From assembly GCA_963924555.1 (NCBI GenBank), contig OZ004594.1:4185563-4249562 (forward strand): DNA of 64,000 nt. The letters are read 5' to 3'. Positions 59,277 through 64,000 of the stretch are shown here, in pieces. Source of the stretch: Crambe crambe (lineage: Eukaryota; Porifera; Demospongiae; Poecilosclerida; Crambeidae). Numbering within the stretch: position 1 is the first letter of the stretch; every line of letters starts with the position of its first letter. The notes below the pieces were generated by a model. That model did not search any database. It was not told the origin of the DNA and was given only the letters and a program-made list of their open reading frames with translations. Both the position numbers and the translations under genes were made by a program.

Positions 59277-62200
59277 GAGTCTGCCCCTTTGATGAATACA
59301 CATTGCAAAATAGAAGTCATCATGGAATTCCTTTCAGAGAAAATGAAAAATGTCACCATTGAATGTATGAGCTCTGATACTATCAAAAATATCAAGATGA
59401 AAATCCAGAAGAAAATGGAAAAAAAAATTCCGTTTCAAAAACAGCATCTTTTTTTCGATAAACAGGAACTTCAAGATACCCAAACATTGTCACATTACAA
59501 GATTGAGAATGGGCATGAACTTCATCTACTTGATTATACACCACTCTTTGTGGAAATAGATGCTAACCCAGCAATAACCATTGAATATAATGTGGATATT
59601 ACTATTAAAAATATCAAGTCCAGGATCTATGATAAAATTGGAATTCCGCCTGACCGGCAACGACTTTTCTTGGGTGAAGGGCAACTTAAAGAAGTATGCG
59701 AGATTAAGAGGTGTTCAATCCTTAAACTTGTTCGTGCAGATATTGATGTAATGATAGATGAAGGCCAAACTCTCCCCCTTCAGTTTAATTCTCATGCTGC
59801 CACTTCTATTGAAAATATCAAATACAAGATCATGGAGAAGACAGGAACTCCGATTGAAAAACAACGACTAGTATTTGATAAAAAGGAACTTAAAAATGGC
59901 TACAAATTATCAGATTATAAAATTCAGACTGGGGCCACTCTTCGTCTCGATGATCTTACACAATGTTATGTGAGAGACATCAATGGTAAATCCATTGCTT
60001 TTGAATATATGGCTTCTGATACTATTCAGAAAGTCAAGACCAAGATTCAGGAAAAGGAAGGAATTCCTCTTGATCAGCAGCGACTCATTTTTGATAAGGA
60101 AGGAATTACTCCTGGTCAGCAGCGACTCAGGTGTGAACTACAAGAAGAAAGCCTTACTTTATCAGATTACGGAATTCCAGGGGGTTGCCGATCTCTCTAT
60201 CTTGTTATATTTCCTAGAGAGATATATATTAAGACAAGTGCTGATGAAACTATCACCATTGAGTGTATGCACTCTGATAGTATTAACGAAGTCAAGGCAA
60301 AGATTGGAAAGATCAGAAAGATCCCAATTAAACAGCAACAGCTCTTCTATGCCATGAAAGAACTTGAAGATGGATACACGCTCTCTGACTATAAGATCAA
60401 ATATTCATCTACTCTCCACTTGTACAAATGTGAGTGAGTTTAATTACTAATCATATGGTTAATATTTACTAGTACATTTACCCTCATTAGTTTGTGTGAA
60501 ATTAATCCCTAATTTCACTCCCAGTTCATAATTATACTCCTACATCTGAGCATGTGCAGACTAACCATAGTAACAACATTTCTGAAGATGGTAGGCAAGC
60601 TTGCATTTTTTCAGGGTGAATTGTAGACGCTATGCTTATCTAAGTGGATTGTTGGCCTAGTAGGCCACTGCTATTTCGTGGCAATCATTACAGGTTCACA
60701 TAAACAGCTAGCTTCCTACATGCAGCTGCCCAGCTGATACAAGTATGATCAATAGGCTTTTTCTTGCAATTTCATTCCAAACTGCACTCGGCTTTACCTC
60801 GTGCAATTACCTAGCCAGTAGTTATATCCAAATTGCACTCAAAAGCATGTGATTACCTATACTAATCACATAAGGTGTGATATCTTATCAGTACTGCATC
60901 TGTCTGGTTCATGATACATAAATAGCTAATGAGTAACTTACATTACAGGGAAGCATGGTATCAAATTTAGTTGCAGGAAAAATTAATGGAAAATTTATTG
61001 AAATGATCTCAAAGTTTCTGTGTATATATAGCTAAGCTACTTCTTTATTCACAATACGATAGCATTGTTGTTTTTTTTTGTTGTTTTTTTCCCTTTCTGA
61101 TCATAATATACGTGCAGCTGGTGATTTCAACTCTTATCTGAGTTCTCTCCCTGCTAGTGCTAGTTCCCGCCTCGAGTCAACTCTGGACTACGAATATGAA
61201 GGAGTGGAAGAAGACCTTGATTTCATAGCCAAACACATGGACAAGAAACTGTTACAATTAGATCAAGCTGATATAAAAGAGTGTACAACTGATTCTGAAA
61301 TTTCTGTCTATGAAAAGTAAGTACATTTAATTATAGCTAATGGTATGATAATTATCATGTACATGTCATTTGCAGAAGAGTAATCTTGAAAAAATGGAGT
61401 GCAAAGGAAGGTTGCCATGCAACTTATAAATATCTCCTTGAAATATGCTGTGAGGTGGAGGCTCCACACACTGCTGCAGCTATATGTGAAGTGCTGAGGA
61501 AGATTGAAAAAGGTAAATTGTGCAGAATTAACCCATAAGTGTTGAAACAACGAATTTCCCTATTTACATACTACAGTAGATTTTCAATTATTGACCTCCA
61601 TATTATGAACAGACACTGCAGAGGACAGCCTGGACATTAATAAAATAAAATGCCACAAGTAATATTTAGTTCACTCTTTTCTAGCTCTAAGTATTTTAAT
61701 GCACCTGCACGAGCATTATAGCATCATTCGAGTGCACCATGCATTAAAACACATGGAGCTAGAAAAGAGTGATCTAAACATTTTAGTGCTGGTCACATGA
61801 CTTGTGATCAATCAAATTCCAGTTGGTCCTTACAGAACCCTACCCCTAGCCTAGCCCTAGCCTAGCCCTAGCTAGCCCTGGTACCTAGCAAGCTCTGACA
61901 CACTTTGGTTCAGTAAGAATGCTCTAATTTAATGATATTCAAAAAAATAAATGAGGTAAATTCCTGAGGTTTTCCTGTTTGAAACCCAATGTAAAAAGTG
62001 AAATGCTAAAGTCTATAAAAGAAAACATTAAGACATATACTTACTGTAAGCACTAGGGACTGAGGCTGGAAGGTCATAGTCCTAGTGGATTTTCCACTTA
62101 TTTCAGAGAATCTGATTGGTCACAAGTCATGTGACCAGCACTAATGGAAGATAGGCACTAATTAAATAATGAAGTGTGAGGGATCAACAGAATTATATCA

Positions 62201-64000
62201 TGCAGAGAATCCACCATAAAAGAAATATCCAAAGATCACTTAGCATCGGCCAATCTCATTGATAATCAGATACTCCCTAGCAGAAATCACACACTACACG
62301 ATACCAACTAAGCCTACAGACTAACTGGTAGCCCCAAGCTGCTACTACAATCATTCAACAATTCAACTTCCCAGCTGCAAACTGGACGGAGCTAATAGAA
62401 TTTTAAATGAACACGTCAGCAACTTCATATTTGAACTGCAAACAATCCATAGACTTTTCCTGGCCATTACAAAGCATTAGAAGTAAGTTTTGGAGCATTT
62501 TTATGTTGAAAAATAACACATCAGTGTAAACTAAGGTTTTGGCCATGTATTCTGCTGCATAATACATGGCCAAAACATTAGGTACCAATCATAGAATAAA
62601 AGTGTGCTAGCTAGATCCTTCTAAATATGTCGGATGTGCTATTTGCAACTAAAAGATGCTACTAATGCTTTGTAACGGCCAGGAAGAGTCGATGGATTGT
62701 TTGCAGGCTGCTGATGTGTTCTATTAGCGTAGCTGGGAAGTTGAATTGTTGAATGATTATAATAGCAGTTTGGGGCTACCAGTCAGTCCGTAAGCTTAGC
62801 TGGTATTGTACTGTGTGATTTCTACAGGGGGTATTCAATTATCAATGAGATTAAAGTGATCTTCGGACATTTCTTTTGTGGTGGATTCTCTGCATGATAT
62901 TATTCTGTTTATCCCTCATACTTCATATTTTAATTAGTGCAAGTTTTCTAACGTGGAATTTTATTTTATCATATCTAGACTGTCCTCTGCAGTGTCTGTT
63001 CTTATATGGTGGTTAATAATTGAAAATCTACTCTACTGCATGCTTAATATTTTAAGGAGCATAATTTACTGTTTTTCACAGATTTACTAGTAGCATGAAA
63101 GATAAGCTCCACTAACAGGGTTCTGCCCACAGTGGCCATTTTGGCCACCACTCATTATACTTAGCTGTAGTAACTTTAGACTTGTACTACATATCAGTGA
63201 TGGTTTTGATCATCCAGAGGGAAACCCCAAAATGAACATAGTCTTATAGTGCGCATGGCAAAATAAATTTTGGCCACTGCTGGGCAGAACCCTGCACTAA
63301 TAGTTTCATAGTAATCTTTTACCACCATCTGGCTATATTATGTGTGTGTGCCACACAATCAAAATTTATCATAGTACTTATCTTATTGAGCAACCTATTA
63401 AAGTTTACAAGCTGCATATAAAATGTAAATGCTAAACATCATGAGATTGATTAAGAGGTTTAAAATGACCAATAACCTCCTCCATTCCTCAAGTACAGTG
63501 GCACTTATTTTTCCTAGGAGAGACTCTAGTCAAGTGGATATAATTATTTTTATTATTTTTTCATAATGCTGCAAAATTCATTTTCACAAAAATCCTTATA
63601 TGACTGATCCACACAATTGAAATTTATTCGGTATAGTAAAGTAGCTGGATTTTATAGTTTTTTTAATAAGAGAATTAATAGTTCACATTATAAAATTATC
63701 AATTTATAGGACCACAAAGATTCTCCCTCCCCAATATTATATTTATGAATTATTTTGCAGAATCTGATGAACAAGAAATCACAGACTTCATCAGAACCAT
63801 TATTGAAACAGGTGCTTATGACCAAACTATCGAAAGAGGAGTCGCTCAATCAACATTTGTTGGTCCTCCAGGGTCTGGTAAAAGTTCATTTATTGACCAT
63901 CTACAGGGTAGACCACCAAAAAAGAAATCAACTCCAGCCAGCAGAAAAATTGCCACAGTTGATCTAAAACAATTAAAACCCTCCACTCTCCAGGCAATCG
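59277..64000 (+). CDS. Five-ubiquitin-like, Death-like, P-loop NTPase protein (partial, runs off the window)
   Basis: Exons 59277-60429, 61118-61316, 61376-61512 and 63761 onward join in consistent phase (1, 2, 1). Exon 1 has five tandem ubiquitin-like domains at about residues 10-81, 85-149, 151-221, 225-307 and 310-380 counted from 59289. Each has the beta-grasp pattern (TIKNIKMKIQ; IPPDRQRLFL; LSDYKIQ-G-TL-L). None ends in Gly-Gly, so they are not cleavable ubiquitin precursors. The next two exons encode LDFIAKHMDKKLLQLDQADI, RVILKKWSAKEGCHATYKYL and AAAICEVLRKIEK, a Death-fold pattern. The fourth carries the Walker A FVGPPGSGKSSFIDHL. Such combinations suggest an intracellular signalling or immune receptor-type protein; function is inferred. 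The start may be ATG 59292 or the gene may continue from the last exon of unit D. Confidence 0.78.
60430..61117. other. Intron of the UBL-Death gene
   Basis: A 688-bp phase-1 intron with donor GTGAGTGAG and acceptor GTGCAG. Contains a T-rich stretch before the acceptor and no recognised element. Confidence 0.6.
61572..63036. mobile_element. Large foldback element, about 1.46 kb, with nested MITE
   Basis: The outer arms TACAGTAGATTTTCAATTAT and inverted AGTAGATTTTCAATTATTAA pair, followed by AACAGACACTGCAGAGGACA on both sides. Further inside, ATGCAGAGAATCCACCA, TTCAACAATTCAACTTCCCA and CTTTGTAATGGCCAGGAA-like blocks continue the pairing for several hundred bases. The centre near 62530-62575 holds a small hairpin with TTTTGGCCATGTATT. 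The left arm is interrupted by the MITE at 61711-62144. Intron 61513-63760 of the UBL-Death gene. Confidence 0.75.
61711..62144. mobile_element. MITE copy 2 (TTAGTGCTGGTCACATGACT family), nested
   Basis: Matches 2758-3170 along its length, with termini TTTTAGTGCTGGTCACATGA and the inverse ending at 62144. It carries an extra CCTAGCCCTAGC tandem near 61855. Its insertion splits the left arm of the surrounding foldback element. Confidence 0.75.

Noticed and set aside
1..64000. CRISPR arrays, tRNA or rRNA genes, bacterial operons
   Set aside because: No regularly spaced repeats, no cloverleaf with CCA-type ends and no Shine-Dalgarno organised ORFs were seen; the gene structure is plainly animal.

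Overview
The window is animal genomic DNA. It is AT-rich, and its genes are cut into many exons separated by GT-AG introns, most of them only 50-150 bp. The space between exons is packed with small inverted-repeat (MITE-like) elements. The compact intron structure, the frequent AGCT/TAGC tetranucleotides and the gene content suggest a demosponge of the Amphimedon type. This is an inference from texture and not a database match.

Layout. Almost all coding DNA here derives from one family, the giant AAA+ ATPase and E3 ubiquitin ligase RNF213 (mysterin). Four RNF213-derived units are present. Unit A (+, 367-2194) is the last four exons of one copy. Unit B (+, 3893-8592) is a 5'-truncated copy running from the RZ zinc finger to the C-terminus. 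It is a pseudogene with at least three frameshifting indels, a lost splice acceptor and an inserted hAT-type transposon. Unit C (-, 43519 down to 9444) is an apparently complete and uninterrupted RNF213 gene of about 34 kb. Its order is N-terminal zinc ribbon, carbohydrate-binding-like domain, long stalk, a UBA-like domain, AAA+ units with three P-loops, acidic insert, E3 module, RZ finger and C-terminal domain. Unit D (+, 43969-59201) starts head-to-head with C, 449 bp away, and carries only the N-terminal exon plus the pre-AAA and first P-loop exons. It has a 19-nt deletion, a 133-bp tandem duplication that creates a stop, and a further nonsense codon.

The end of D runs directly, in phase, into a different gene (E, 59277 to beyond 64000). 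E encodes five tandem ubiquitin-like domains, a Death-like domain and the start of a P-loop NTPase. The region therefore looks like an innate-immunity type cluster in which ubiquitin-ligase, ubiquitin-like, Death and NTPase modules are being duplicated and shuffled.

The most interesting signals are these. Gene C seems to lack the RING finger that vertebrate RNF213 carries, yet keeps a complete RZ finger. Gene C has a UBA-like domain that I do not know from vertebrate RNF213. There is also a possible RNF213 to 5xUBL-Death-NTPase chimera at the D/E junction.

The rest is transposon debris: hAT pieces, several MITE families, a large foldback element with a nested MITE, a decayed gypsy-like gag with one LTR, microsatellites and long poly-G tracts. 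No tRNA, rRNA, CRISPR array or prokaryotic gene was seen. Exon limits of genes A and E and of the C landmarks cited were read by eye from splice signals; other limits are approximate to a few bases.
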